Shown in pieces: positions 24,597-34,179 of a DNA stretch of 59,424 nt. The notes below the pieces were generated by a model. That model made no database searches, had not been told where the DNA came from, and worked only from the letters and a program-made list of their open reading frames with translations. This stretch comes from Bacteroidota bacterium. Its GTDB lineage: Bacteria > Bacteroidota > Bacteroidia > Chitinophagales > Chitinophagaceae. Location: contig JAUZNZ010000029.1 in assembly GCA_030706735.1 (NCBI GenBank), positions 1-59,424 of the forward strand, read 5' to 3'. Each line of letters begins with the position of its first letter. Position 1 is the stretch's first letter. The position numbers and the translations under genes were made by a program.

Positions 24597-26132
24597 ATGA
24601 GCGTTCACCAGATCCTGATCCTTGCCCTCATTGCCCTGGTTCTGTTCATTCTGCCCGCCTTCGGCGCCTACTTCCTTTTCAGGAAGGCAGGGCAGCCCGG
24701 TTGGAAGGGCGCGATCCCGGTCTACAATACCTTCGCGATGCTGCAGCTCAGCAAGCGGCCCTTGTTCTGGTTCATCCTGCAGTTCCTGCCTGTGATCGGA
24801 TGGTTCGTCACCCTCGGGATCTTCATCGAGTTCATTAAAACGTTCGGCAAATACCGCTTCTACCAGCATGCCCTGACCGTATGTACCGGTGGTCTCTACT
24901 TCCTCTATGTGGGACTCAATAAGAAAGACCGGTTCGTCGGGCCGGAGGCCGTGAAGAAGTATAAAAAGTCTACCGCACGCGAGTGGCTTGATGCCGCCGT
25001 GTTTGCCGTCGTGGCCGCCACGCTGATACGCACCTTCGTATTCGAAGCCTATACCATTCCGACGCCCTCCATGGAAAAGACCCTGCTGGTGAATGATTTC
25101 CTCTTCGTGAGCAAATTCAGCTATGGCCCGCGCATCCCCAATACCCCGCTTTCCGTCCCCTTCGTGCACAACACCATGCCGCTTATCAATACCAAATCGT
25201 ATGTGGAATGGATCAAGATCCCTTACACGCGCTGGTTCCCCAGCCCGGTGAAGCGAGGGGACGTCGTGGTATTCAATTTTCCCGCGGGAGATACGGTCAT
25301 CAATCTTCCGGAATTCCAGTCCAATAATCCGTACTATGACGTATGCCGGTTCGAGACCGGGCAAGGCAATATCGATTCGGGCCGCCAGGTCGTCCTGGCA
25401 AATCCCGATCAGTTCCCCCTCATCGTGCGGCCCGTCGACAAGGAGGAGAATTATATCAAGCGCTGCGTAGCGGTCGCCGGCGACACCCTGCAAATCCGGA
25501 GCGAGGTCCTCTACATCAATGGCCGGGCGCAACCCTTCCCGCCGGAGTCGGAGACGCAATACCTCGTGGAGACCAAGGGACAGCCCCTGGACGAGACCGT
25601 GATGAAGGAGGAGTATGACCTTGACGTCAACAATAACCAGGAATTTCAGAACGGCAACTCGCCCAATCAATTCATCATGCTGCTGACCTGGAAGGCGCAC
25701 GAAAAAATGTTGAAGAACGGATTGGCCAGGAGCATCACCCCGATACTGGACAGCGCCAGGGAGGTCTTTCCCTATGACCATATCCACCACTGGCGGCAAG
25801 ACGATTTCGGACCGCTATGGATCCCGGCCGAAGGCGCGACACTCACCCTCACGCCGGAGAATTACCCGATCTATGAACGCGCCATCCGGGTCTATGAGCA
25901 CAATAAGCTGGAGATGAAGGACGGCAAGTTCTATCTCAACGATCAGCAAACGGACCACTACCAGTTCAAGATGAACTATTACTGGATGATGGGGGACAAC
26001 CGCCACGGATCGCAGGACTCGCGCTACTGGGGCTTCGTCCCGGAAGATCACGTCGTCGGGGAAGCCTGGCTGATCTGGATGAGCTGGGATCATGGGGTCC
26101 GCTGGAAGAGGCTCTTCTCGCGCATCCGATGA
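24597..26132 (+). CDS. lepB: Signal peptidase I (large Bacteroidota form)
   Basis: 511 residues, roughly 1.5 times the length of the E. coli enzyme. An N-terminal membrane domain (1-115) with about three helices precedes the catalytic region. The catalytic Ser is S158 in PTPSMEKTLL and the general base Lys is K288 in NYIKRCVAVAGDTL. The final box is MGDNRHGSQDSRYWGFVP. It cleaves signal peptides of exported proteins at the outer face of the inner membrane. A long insert lies between the Ser and Lys boxes and again before the last box. The window has many clients (barrels, subtilase, DinB). It is followed by the cytidine deaminase gene. Confidence 0.93.
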   Translation: MSVHQILILALIALVLFILPAFGAYFLFRKAGQPGWKGAIPVYNTFAMLQLSKRPLFWFILQFLPVIGWFVTLGIFIEFIKTFGKYRFYQHALTVCTGGLYFLYVGLNKKDRFVGPEAVKKYKKSTAREWLDAAVFAVVAATLIRTFVFEAYTIPTPSMEKTLLVNDFLFVSKFSYGPRIPNTPLSVPFVHNTMPLINTKSYVEWIKIPYTRWFPSPVKRGDVVVFNFPAGDTVINLPEFQSNNPYYDVCRFETGQGNIDSGRQVVLANPDQFPLIVRPVDKEENYIKRCVAVAGDTLQIRSEVLYINGRAQPFPPESETQYLVETKGQPLDETVMKEEYDLDVNNNQEFQNGNSPNQFIMLLTWKAHEKMLKNGLARSITPILDSAREVFPYDHIHHWRQDDFGPLWIPAEGATLTLTPENYPIYERAIRVYEHNKLEMKDGKFYLNDQQTDHYQFKMNYYWMMGDNRHGSQDSRYWGFVPEDHVVGEAWLIWMSWDHGVRWKRLFSRIR

Positions 26133-26190
26133 GGAGGCACATGGCGCACCGATGCGGCCCCCCGGGGGCCGCGTGGATCAAATTTTTCGT

Positions 26191-26676
26191 ATGGAAAAAA
26201 AAGAATTCGCGTTCTCTTTCGAAGTCTACGGCTCCGCCGATGAGCTGAACCGGGACGATGCGGCCTTGCTGCGCCTGGCGCGCGAGGCCACGAAGAAATC
26301 CTATGCCCCCTATTCCCGGTTTCGCGTGGGCGCGGCCGCCCGCCTGTTGAGCGGTGAGCTCGTGACCGGCGCCAACCAGGAGAACGCCTCCTTTCCCGCC
26401 GGCCTTTGCGCGGAAGGGGTGCTGCTGGCGACCGCCTCTTCCCTGTACCCGGGCATGGCCATCGATACGCTCGCCGTCAGCTACGACAATGAACGCGGCC
26501 CAAGTGACCGTCCCATTTCGCCTTGCGGCATCTGCCGTCAATCCCTCCAGGAATTCGAGCAGCGAACGGGCCGCCCGGTTCGTCTGATCATGGGCGGTAG
26601 GGAGGGGAAGGTATACGTCATTCCGCAAGCCAGCCTGCTGCTGCCCCTGGCCTTCAGCGGCGACGAACTCGCGTAA
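26191..26676 (+). CDS. cdd: Cytidine deaminase
   Basis: 161 residues. The zinc site is in CAEG (C73, E75 the proton shuttle) and PCGIC (C112, C115), the arrangement of the small homotetrameric cytidine deaminases. The N-terminus has YAPYSRFRVGAA, a family landmark. It deaminates cytidine and deoxycytidine to the uridines in pyrimidine salvage. The ATG at 26191 is preferred over a longer in-frame start at 26092 that would overlap the end of lepB. It is convergent with the ferredoxin reductase gene, with seven bases between. Confidence 0.92.
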   Translation: MEKKEFAFSFEVYGSADELNRDDAALLRLAREATKKSYAPYSRFRVGAAARLLSGELVTGANQENASFPAGLCAEGVLLATASSLYPGMAIDTLAVSYDNERGPSDRPISPCGICRQSLQEFEQRTGRPVRLIMGGREGKVYVIPQASLLLPLAFSGDELA

Positions 26677-26683
26677 ACAGGGC

Positions 26684-27775
26684 TCAATACGCCAGCTCGA
26701 CATCGGTTTCGGCATAGCCCACGCAGGTCAGCACCAATCCGCGTTGCAGATCCTCATCAGTCAATACCTCATTGATGCTCATTTTTACTTTCCCCGCCAG
26801 GCAGCGCGCCACGCAGGTGGAACAACGCCCTCCGCGGCAACTGTAGGGCAGCTCGACCCCGTGGGCCAGGGCGGCCTGCAGGATCGTCTGGGGATAGGCG
26901 GCGTCAAAGACGATGGTCTGCCCTTCGCGGACGATCTGGATCTGTTTGGGCAGGGTATCCACTAACGGCGGGGGAGGAGGCACATATTCCACGGTGAAGT
27001 GCTCCCTGCGTATACGCGCCTCTTCGACGCCCATGAGTCGCAGCGTGAACTGCGCCATCCGCATAAACGCCGGCGGCCCGCAGAGATAGAAAAAGGGGAC
27101 AGCGCTTTGCCGCGCCGGCTGGCCGTTCCGCTCCGGCCGCTCGCTCCATTCCCCGACCAGGTCCTGCAGCATCAGATTGGTCAGCCGGCCGAAATGGCTG
27201 CTCAGGATATTTATCCAGGTAAACCGTTCCGGCCATTGGCGCTGCCAGCCGCGCAGCGCCTCCCCGAACAGCACGCTTTGCTCGTCGTGTTGCTGGGAGA
27301 TCAGGACCACGTCGGCCGCCGGCCCGGACGCCCCTTCCGCAGCCGGCTTCGCCGGCGTCAACAAGGCCGTCTTCAGCAGGGAATATACCGGCGCCATGCC
27401 ACTGCCCGCCGCAATGAAAAAATGCCTGGCGGCCGCGCCTCCCGCGCCACCCCCGCCCGCCGCTTCCAGCGTAAACCGGCCCGAAGGAGGCAGGGTCAGC
27501 AGCCGGTCGCCCGGAACGAGATGATCGAGCAGATAGCGGGAAGCCTCTCCGTTGGGGACGCGCTTGATCGTGATGGCTGGCCAGGGGTCGATGCCCGGAG
27601 CGGAGGAGAAGGAATAGGACCGGCGCAGCTCCCTGCCATGGATCGTCAGCAAAAAAGTGAGGAACTGGCCCGCCCGATAGACCAGCGGCTGGCCATCGAG
27701 TCTTCGCAGGACGATGGTCGAACAGTCCCTGGCCTCGGGGAAAATGCCGACGACCTCTACCCAGAATGGTTCCAT
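26684..27775 (-). CDS. Ferredoxin-NADP(H) reductase-type flavoprotein with C-terminal 2Fe-2S domain (PaaE-like)
   Basis: About 363 residues. FAD-binding part: RRSYSFSSAPG with the conserved Arg-x-Tyr-Ser. NAD(P)-binding part: FIAAGSGMAPVYSLL and YLCGPPAFMRM. The C-terminal plant-type ferredoxin domain binds one 2Fe-2S cluster through CRGGRCSTC and a later Cys in LTCVGYA. This order is shared by the PaaE reductase of phenylacetyl-CoA epoxidase and by related reductases of the Hmp type. No oxygenase genes are nearby, so the electron acceptor is unknown. The ATG at 27775 is chosen; a longer start at 27814 exists. It is convergent with cdd. Confidence 0.88.
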   Translation of the reverse strand: MEPFWVEVVGIFPEARDCSTIVLRRLDGQPLVYRAGQFLTFLLTIHGRELRRSYSFSSAPGIDPWPAITIKRVPNGEASRYLLDHLVPGDRLLTLPPSGRFTLEAAGGGGAGGAAARHFFIAAGSGMAPVYSLLKTALLTPAKPAAEGASGPAADVVLISQQHDEQSVLFGEALRGWQRQWPERFTWINILSSHFGRLTNLMLQDLVGEWSERPERNGQPARQSAVPFFYLCGPPAFMRMAQFTLRLMGVEEARIRREHFTVEYVPPPPPLVDTLPKQIQIVREGQTIVFDAAYPQTILQAALAHGVELPYSCRGGRCSTCVARCLAGKVKMSINEVLTDEDLQRGLVLTCVGYAETDVELAY

Positions 27776-27960
27776 GCCGAAAGTTAAGGATGACTTGCGA
27801 AAAGCCCTCATCATTTTAATCTTCCCTTAATCTAATCATCAAGCGTATGTTAACGATCCTGCTCTGAAACCCCAAATGACGCCTTACTACTAAATTTTTT
27901 GTAAGTTGCCCCATTCATGTAAATCGCGGAATGGCCTGCCGGTCAACCATGAAATCTAGC

Positions 27961-27968
27961 TATATTTG
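27961..27968 (+). promoter_or_regulatory. -7 element of the RND efflux operon
   Basis: TATATTTG fits the Bacteroidota -7 element. It would place the transcript start near 27975 and so favours the ATG at 27997. A good -33 TTG is not visible. Confidence 0.35.
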
Positions 27969-27996
27969 GCACCTTAATGATCTTAAATCTCGTGTA

Positions 27997-29103
27997 ATGG
28001 TCAGGCTCAAGAATTGTGAAGGTCCGGTCACCGGTAAAGGCCTGATACCCGCCTTGTTCTGCATATGCGCTCTCCTGGCCCTGCCGGCCTGTAAGGAGAC
28101 CGACGGCGAAAAACCGGGCCGGGCGCCCGCCGCCCCCCAGGCCGTGATCGTCGATGTGATCGTGGCCCAGCCCCAGCCGGTCAGCAACACGGTCGAAGCG
28201 AACGGCACCGTCGTGGCGAACGAGTCCGTGGAACTGCACCCCGAGATCAGTGGCCGCATTACCTACCTGAACGTGCCGGAAGGAGCCCATGTCGAAAAAG
28301 GATTCGTCATCGCCCGGATCAACGACGCCGATCTGCAGGCCACCCTCGAAAAGTCGAAGGTGCAGCTCGAGCTGAACCGGAAAACGGAGGAACGCGATCG
28401 CAAGCTCCTGGACATCCAGGGCATCAACCAGGCCGACTATGACCTCGCCCAGAACAATGTGAAGAGCGTACAGGCCGATATCGACTTCACGCTGGCCCAG
28501 ATCGAGAAGACGGTCATCCGGGCCCCGTTTAGCGGAACGGTCGGCCTGCGGCAGGTCAGCCCCGGCGCCTATGTCACGCCGGCGAACGTGATCGCCACCA
28601 TCCAGCAATTCGATAAGATCAAGGTGGACTTTACCCTGCCTGAGCAGTACACGGGGGTGGTCCGGAGAGGTTCCGTGGTGCAGATCGAGACCGATGCGTC
28701 CCAGCACGTCCGCACACGCGCCACCATCATCGCCGCCGAGCCTCAGATCAATCAGTCCAGCCGTAATATCACGGTGCGCGCGGTTTTGGATGGAGGCAAA
28801 TGGCATCCCGGCGCCTTCGTCAAGGTCTTTGTGAATGCCAGCGCGGACACGAAAGCCATCATGGTGCCCACCAATTCCATCATACCCGACGACAAGAACA
28901 ATCAGTTGATCGTTGTCCGGGACGGACGAGCGAATTTCGTGAACGTCCAGACCGGTGTGCGCGAAGCCAATAATATCGAGATCAGCAGCGGGGTTAACCC
29001 CGGGGATACCGTCGTCGTCACCGGCGTCTTGTTCGCCCGGCCGAAGTCGCTTTTGAAGATCAGGTCCGTCAAGACCCTGGATCATTCCTCATCGCAACTA
29101 TAA
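27997..29103 (+). CDS. RND efflux periplasmic adaptor (membrane fusion protein)
   Basis: 368 residues from ATG 27997. It starts with a lipoprotein leader (FCICALLALPAC, acylated Cys 32), followed by the lipoyl-barrel pieces NGTVVANESVELHPEISGRI and APFSGTVGLRQVSPGAYV, and a short alpha-hairpin. The adaptor joins the inner-membrane pump to the outer-membrane channel. Longer starts at 27931 and 27949 are open, but they put a polar stretch before the leader. The gene is first in an operon of three, with the pump 12 bases later. Confidence 0.92.
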   Translation: MVRLKNCEGPVTGKGLIPALFCICALLALPACKETDGEKPGRAPAAPQAVIVDVIVAQPQPVSNTVEANGTVVANESVELHPEISGRITYLNVPEGAHVEKGFVIARINDADLQATLEKSKVQLELNRKTEERDRKLLDIQGINQADYDLAQNNVKSVQADIDFTLAQIEKTVIRAPFSGTVGLRQVSPGAYVTPANVIATIQQFDKIKVDFTLPEQYTGVVRRGSVVQIETDASQHVRTRATIIAAEPQINQSSRNITVRAVLDGGKWHPGAFVKVFVNASADTKAIMVPTNSIIPDDKNNQLIVVRDGRANFVNVQTGVREANNIEISSGVNPGDTVVVTGVLFARPKSLLKIRSVKTLDHSSSQL

Positions 29104-29115
29104 CCTGAAGAAGGC

Positions 29116-32100
29116 ATGAATATTTCCGAACTGTCGTTGAAACGCCCGGTGCTGGCCACCGTCATGAACCTCATGATCATCCTGTTCGGCGTGGTCGGCT
29201 ACAATTTCCTGGCAGTGAGGGACTATCCGGCCATCGACCCGCCGATCATCTCGGTCTCCACGTCTTATATCGGCGCCAACCCGGAGATCATCGAGAGCAA
29301 GGTCACTGAACCTCTTGAAAAGCAGATCAACGGGATCCCGGGCATCCGCACCATCTCTTCCACCAGTTCCCTCGGCAACAGCCAGATCACCGTGGAATTC
29401 AACCTGGGCGTCGACCTAGAGGCCGCAGCCAGCGACGTGCGCGATAAGGTCGGCCAGGCCCAGCGCAGTCTCCCCCTGGACATCGACGCGCCGCCGGTCG
29501 TCAGTAAGGCCGACGCCAACAGCGATTTTATCCTGATCCTCGCGGTGCAAAGCCATAGCAAGAGCCTGATGGAGCTCAGCGACTATGCGGACAATGTGCT
29601 CCAGCAGCAGCTGCAGACCATCGACCAGGTGAGTTCCGTGAATGTCTTCGGCGACAAGAGCTTTGCCATGCGCATCTGGCTCGCCCAGGATAAGATGAAT
29701 GCCTATGGCATCGCCTACAATGATATCTCCGGCGCCATGAATTCGGAGAATGTCGAACTGCCGCCCGGAAAAATATACGGCAACAACACCGAGCTGACCA
29801 TCAAGACCCTCGGTCGCCTGAGCAGCGAAAAAGACTTCCGCGACCTCATCCTCCGCGAAGACAGCAGCGGCATCATCCGCCTCAGTGACGTAGCGCGGAT
29901 CGAGCTGGGCCCGCAGATCGAAGAACAGAGCTGGAAGTTCAACGGCGTTTATGCCATCGGCCTGGCCATCATCCCCCAGCCGGGAGCAAACAATATCGCC
30001 ATCGCCGACGAATTCAACAAGCGGCTCGCGGAGATCAAACGCGCCAATAAGGACGACCTGGAGTTCAGCGTCCTGGTGGACAATACGCAGATCATCCGGC
30101 AATCCCTGTCCGAAGTCAAGGAGACCCTGCTCATCGCCTTATCGCTGGTCGTGCTGGTCATCTTTTTCTTTTTCCGGAACTGGCTGATCGCGCTTCGTCC
30201 CCTGATCGATATCCCGATCTCCCTGATCGCGACCTTCTTCATCATGTACCTGGCCGGTTTCACGATCAATATCCTCACGCTGCTGAGCATCGTACTGGCC
30301 ACCGGCCTGGTGGTGGACGACGGCATCGTGGTGACGGAAAATATTTTTAGGAAGCTGGAGCAGGGTTTCCCCATCCGCAAGGCCGCCCTCGAAGGCAGCA
30401 AGGAGATCTTCTTTGCCGTCATTTCCACCTCGCTTACCCTGGCGGTGGTGTTCATGCCGGTGGTGTTCCTCCAGGGCTTCGTAGGCCGCCTGTTCAGGGA
30501 ATTCGGGGTGGTGCTGGCGGCGGCCGTGCTGATCTCCTCCTTCGTATCGCTCACCATCACGCCCGTGCTCAACGTGTACCTGACGAGCAAGAAGAGCGGC
30601 CATGGCCGGTTCTACGAAAAGACGGAGCCCTTCTTCACGGGCATGGAGAATGGCTATCTGCGTCTCCTGAAGGCCTTTATGAAGATCCGCTGGGCCGCCT
30701 GGCTCATCATCGGCGTCTGCCTGCTGATGATCTTTTTCATTTTCACCCGGATGCAAAGCGAGATCGCCCCCATGGAGGATCGCAGCAGCGTACGCTTCAC
30801 CGTGACCCTGCCCGAAGGCGCCAGTTTCAACTACACCCAACATGTCACTGACCAGACAGCCAATTACCTGTATGATTCGGTGCCGGAACGGGCCTTCGTT
30901 TTCGCCCGCACCCCCGCGGGCAGTTCCGTCAACACCTCGCAGCCCCGAATCGGCCTGGTTCCGCCACAGGACCGGAAGCGCAGCCAGGACCAGATCGCGA
31001 CTGATTTGCAGCGGAAACTGGGACGCTTCAACGATGCGCGGATCTTCGCCATCCAGGAGCAGACCATTGCCGTGGGTTCCGGATCCAAGACAAGCCTTCC
31101 CGTCCAGTTCGTGATCGAGAACCAGGACCTGAACAAGCTCAAGGAGATCATGCCCGCTTTTCTGGATGCGGCGCGCAAAGACAAGACCTTTTCCAATGTC
31201 GACGTGAACCTCAAATTCAATAAGCCGGAGGTACAGGTGAGCGTGGACCGGATGAAGATCAAAGACCTCGGCCTTTCGACCGCCGACGTGATCTCGGCCA
31301 TGCAGGCGGCCTTCAGTGGAGGGCGCCTGGCCTATTTCTATATGAACGGCTACCAGTACTATGTGATCGCGCAGGTCGAGCGGCGCGACCGCAACGACCC
31401 CTCGGACATCACCGGGCTCTATGTGCGCAACAATAAGGGGGTGAATATTCCCTTGTCTTCCGTGGTGCACCTGGAGACCAGCAGCAGCCCATCGACCCTA
31501 TACCATTTCAACCGCTTCAAGGCGGCTACGGTGTCGGCCTCCCTCTCGGAGGGGAAGACGATCGGGGACGGGATCATCGCTATGCAGGACATCGCCAGGC
31601 GGTTGCTGGACCCCAGCTTTCATACCGCGCTGTCGGGTTCGTCCCGCGACTATGCGGAAAGCTCGTCCAATATCCTGTTCGCCTTCGTCCTGGCCCTGGC
31701 GTTGATCTACCTGGTGCTGGCGGCGCAGTTCGAATCCTTCATCGATCCGTTCACGATCATGCTGACCGTTCCCCTGGCGCTCGCCGGCGCCCTGTTGAGC
31801 CTGTACCTGTTCCACCAGACCCTGAATATCTTCTCGGAGATCGGCATGATCATGCTGATCGGGCTGGTGACGAAGAACGGCATCCTCATCGTCGAATTCA
31901 CCAACCAGAAACGGGAGCATGGCATGTCCAAGATGGACGCGGTGATCGAAGCGGCCTCGCAGCGGCTCCGGCCGATCCTGATGACCAGCCTGGCGACCTC
32001 CCTGGGCGCGTTGCCGATCGCCCTCAGTCTCGGAGCGGCAGCCACCAGCCGGATCCCCCTGGGGATCGTCGTCGTCGGTGGCATCCTGTTCGCCCTGATC

Positions 32101-32181
32101 CTGACGCTCTTTGTTATTCCCGCCGTGTATACCTTCGTTTCGGGCAAGCATAAAGCGCACATGACCGAAGTAAATGAATAA
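29116..32181 (+). CDS. RND efflux pump inner-membrane permease (AcrB/MexF-type)
   Basis: 1,021 residues, the full length of the hydrophobe/amphiphile efflux family. The proton-relay Asp pair is D401-D402 in ATGLVVDDGIVV of the fourth helix. The N-terminus ISELSLKRPVLATVMNL and the two porter regions with internal repeat are complete, and the second half has LVLAAQFESFIDPFTIML. It expels drugs or metabolites from the periplasm, driven by protons. It lies between the adaptor and the TolC-like channel gene, which begins eight bases after its stop. Confidence 0.95.
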   Translation: MNISELSLKRPVLATVMNLMIILFGVVGYNFLAVRDYPAIDPPIISVSTSYIGANPEIIESKVTEPLEKQINGIPGIRTISSTSSLGNSQITVEFNLGVDLEAAASDVRDKVGQAQRSLPLDIDAPPVVSKADANSDFILILAVQSHSKSLMELSDYADNVLQQQLQTIDQVSSVNVFGDKSFAMRIWLAQDKMNAYGIAYNDISGAMNSENVELPPGKIYGNNTELTIKTLGRLSSEKDFRDLILREDSSGIIRLSDVARIELGPQIEEQSWKFNGVYAIGLAIIPQPGANNIAIADEFNKRLAEIKRANKDDLEFSVLVDNTQIIRQSLSEVKETLLIALSLVVLVIFFFFRNWLIALRPLIDIPISLIATFFIMYLAGFTINILTLLSIVLATGLVVDDGIVVTENIFRKLEQGFPIRKAALEGSKEIFFAVISTSLTLAVVFMPVVFLQGFVGRLFREFGVVLAAAVLISSFVSLTITPVLNVYLTSKKSGHGRFYEKTEPFFTGMENGYLRLLKAFMKIRWAAWLIIGVCLLMIFFIFTRMQSEIAPMEDRSSVRFTVTLPEGASFNYTQHVTDQTANYLYDSVPERAFVFARTPAGSSVNTSQPRIGLVPPQDRKRSQDQIATDLQRKLGRFNDARIFAIQEQTIAVGSGSKTSLPVQFVIENQDLNKLKEIMPAFLDAARKDKTFSNVDVNLKFNKPEVQVSVDRMKIKDLGLSTADVISAMQAAFSGGRLAYFYMNGYQYYVIAQVERRDRNDPSDITGLYVRNNKGVNIPLSSVVHLETSSSPSTLYHFNRFKAATVSASLSEGKTIGDGIIAMQDIARRLLDPSFHTALSGSSRDYAESSSNILFAFVLALALIYLVLAAQFESFIDPFTIMLTVPLALAGALLSLYLFHQTLNIFSEIGMIMLIGLVTKNGILIVEFTNQKREHGMSKMDAVIEAASQRLRPILMTSLATSLGALPIALSLGAAATSRIPLGIVVVGGILFALILTLFVIPAVYTFVSGKHKAHMTEVNE

Positions 32182-32189
32182 TCGAAGTA

Positions 32190-33581
32190 ATGCAGAAGAT
32201 GATCAACCAATCAGCGTTTTGTTTCAGACTGCCGGCGCTCCTCCTGGCGCTCCTCCCGGGACTGCTCGCGGCGCCGGGAAGGCTTTGCGCGCAGCAGGCG
32301 CAGCAGACGCAGCAGGCGCCACGCGACTCGGCAGCGCAGCCGGTAATGGGCCTGCGCGAGGTGCTGGAGACCGCCCTGAAGAACAGCCTGGGCATGCGCA
32401 TCGCCAGGAACAATGTCTCCATCGCGGGGACCTATAACAGCTATGGCTACGCGGGGGGCCTGCCCCTGGTCACGGCCACCGCCTCCGATGTCCAATCGTC
32501 GAATAATCTGCGCCAGGAATTTTCCAATCCGGCCAATAACAAGAACAGCACCAATGCCCCTTCCAATAACGTATCCGCCGGGCTGTCGGCCTCGGAGCTC
32601 GTGTTCAATGGCGGCCGGGTGCGTGCGGCCAAAGGACGGCTCGATAGCGCCGAGTCCCAAAGCCGGCAGTTGCTGAACAGCAGGGCCCTGGCCCTTATTT
32701 TCAACGTCACGTTGAAATATTACGACATCATCCGCCAGCAGAGCTATGCCCGGACGCTGCAGTCCTCGATCGACGTCTCGCGGGAAAAGCTCCGGATCGT
32801 CCAGGCGCAACAGGCCATCGGCCTCGCGAACAATGCCGACCTCTTCCAATCGCAGGTGGATCTGAATACGCAACTGCAGAACCTGCAGGCGCAGCAGCTG
32901 GTCGTGGAGCAGGACAAGACGGACCTGCTGACGCTGATGACCCTGGATCCCAACTCGTCCATCGGCGTCGAGGATACCATCCTCGTGGACAGGGACCTTC
33001 GTCTCGGGACGATCCTCAGCGGCGTGCAGTCCAACCCGGATATCGCGGCCGCCGACCAGCAGGTGTCCATTGCCCGGTTCCTCGAAAGAGAGACCGGCGC
33101 ATTGCGCTATCCTTCGCTCTACCTGGACGCGGGCTATAATCTCGGGAGGACGCAGAACGCGCAGGGCTTTTCCCTGCTCAACCTGAACTATGGCCCTTAT
33201 GCGGGCGTTACCATCAATATTCCGATCTTCAATGGCGGGATCTACCGCCGGCAGCATGAGGCGGCGAACTACAACACCCGGAATGCGGCCCTTCTAAAAG
33301 ATACCCTCCTGCAGAATTATACCTCCAATGCGGTGAAGAACTGGCAGGCCTACAGCAATAACCTGCAGCAGCTGGAAACGGCCAAAGCGAATTACGATCT
33401 CTCGCGGCGCCTGCTTGACCTGGTGCTCCAGCGCTTTCAGCTGAGACAGGCGACCATCGTGGATGTGAAGAATGCGCAGCAGAGCTTCGAGAATGCAGGC
33501 TTTCTGCTGACCAACGTGAGCTTTGCGGCCAAGTCGGCCGAAATACAATTGAAGCGGTATGCGAATCTGCTGACTTACTAG
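32190..33581 (+). CDS. TolC-family outer-membrane efflux channel
   Basis: 463 residues. The leader covers residues 1-37 and ends near LLAAPGRLCAQQ. Two OEP domains follow; landmarks are LREVLETALKNSLGMRIARN, DLFQSQVDLNTQLQNLQAQQ and RRLLDLVLQRFQLRQATIVD. The trimer forms the channel of the tripartite pump. An ATG at 32199 is an equally good start. The operon appears to end here; no terminator is evident in the 22 bases before the convergent ogt gene. Confidence 0.92.
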   Translation: MQKMINQSAFCFRLPALLLALLPGLLAAPGRLCAQQAQQTQQAPRDSAAQPVMGLREVLETALKNSLGMRIARNNVSIAGTYNSYGYAGGLPLVTATASDVQSSNNLRQEFSNPANNKNSTNAPSNNVSAGLSASELVFNGGRVRAAKGRLDSAESQSRQLLNSRALALIFNVTLKYYDIIRQQSYARTLQSSIDVSREKLRIVQAQQAIGLANNADLFQSQVDLNTQLQNLQAQQLVVEQDKTDLLTLMTLDPNSSIGVEDTILVDRDLRLGTILSGVQSNPDIAAADQQVSIARFLERETGALRYPSLYLDAGYNLGRTQNAQGFSLLNLNYGPYAGVTINIPIFNGGIYRRQHEAANYNTRNAALLKDTLLQNYTSNAVKNWQAYSNNLQQLETAKANYDLSRRLLDLVLQRFQLRQATIVDVKNAQQSFENAGFLLTNVSFAAKSAEIQLKRYANLLTY

Positions 33582-33603
33582 CGACGCGGGCGCGGCCGCC
33601 GTA

Positions 33604-34140
33604 TCAAAAGAGGGTTTGCACCCCATAGAGGATCTTCGTCTCGTGCTCCAGCAGCCATTTCTTTCGCCAGAGCCCGCCGCCATAACCGACCAGGTCGCGC
33701 TTGGAGCCGATCACGCGATGGCAGGGCACGACGATCGCGATATTATTCTTCCCGTTGGCGCTGGCCACCGCGCGGATGGCATTCGTGTCGCCGAGGCGCC
33801 TGGCCTGCTCGAGATAACTGATGGTCTTGCCGTAGGGGATCGACGTGAGCTCGTTCCAGACCCTTTTCTGAAAATCCGAGCCTTCCTGGTGAACGGGGAA
33901 GTCAAACAGGCGTCGTTGCCCTCCAAAATACTGGATGAGCTGTTCGATGCACTGGATCACGATGGGGGAGAGAGGGCCCTTCCATTCGGCGCCGTCGTCG
34001 CCCGCCCCGTCGAGGTGGTCGATGAAGCTGATCTCACTGACATACATATCCGTAGCGGAGATCCGGAGAAGACCCAGCGGAGAGCGGTAGTAGGCAGAGG
34101 TCGTCTGCCGCACGATATGTTGGGTCAGTTCAGGGATCAT
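33604..34140 (-). CDS. ogt: Methylated-DNA-protein-cysteine methyltransferase
   Basis: 178 residues. The suicide Cys is C140 in VVPCHRVIG, and the helix-turn-helix contains SIPYGKTISYLEQARRLG with the Arg-containing NAIRAVASANGKN. It removes O6-alkyl groups from guanine. The N-terminal part (1-80) is the small ribonuclease-like domain, as in Ogt. It has no Ada-type zinc domain. It is convergent with the efflux channel gene; the CsaA gene lies 40 bases upstream in the same orientation. Confidence 0.93.
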   Translation of the reverse strand: MIPELTQHIVRQTTSAYYRSPLGLLRISATDMYVSEISFIDHLDGAGDDGAEWKGPLSPIVIQCIEQLIQYFGGQRRLFDFPVHQEGSDFQKRVWNELTSIPYGKTISYLEQARRLGDTNAIRAVASANGKNNIAIVVPCHRVIGSKRDLVGYGGGLWRKKWLLEHETKILYGVQTLF

Positions 34141-34179
34141 AACGAGGATTGCTGCATGGCCGGTCGAAGGCTGGGGCGG

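Noticed and set aside
24177-25799. A 540-residue minus-strand frame opposite lepB
   Set aside because: Composition is that of a shadow frame in GC-rich DNA; lepB motifs are intact on the plus strand.
26092-26190. N-terminal extension of cytidine deaminase
   Set aside because: It overlaps the end of lepB and adds low-complexity residues before the conserved domain.
30139-31470. A 443-residue minus-strand frame opposite the RND permease
   Set aside because: His/Asp-rich shadow without motif; the permease is complete.
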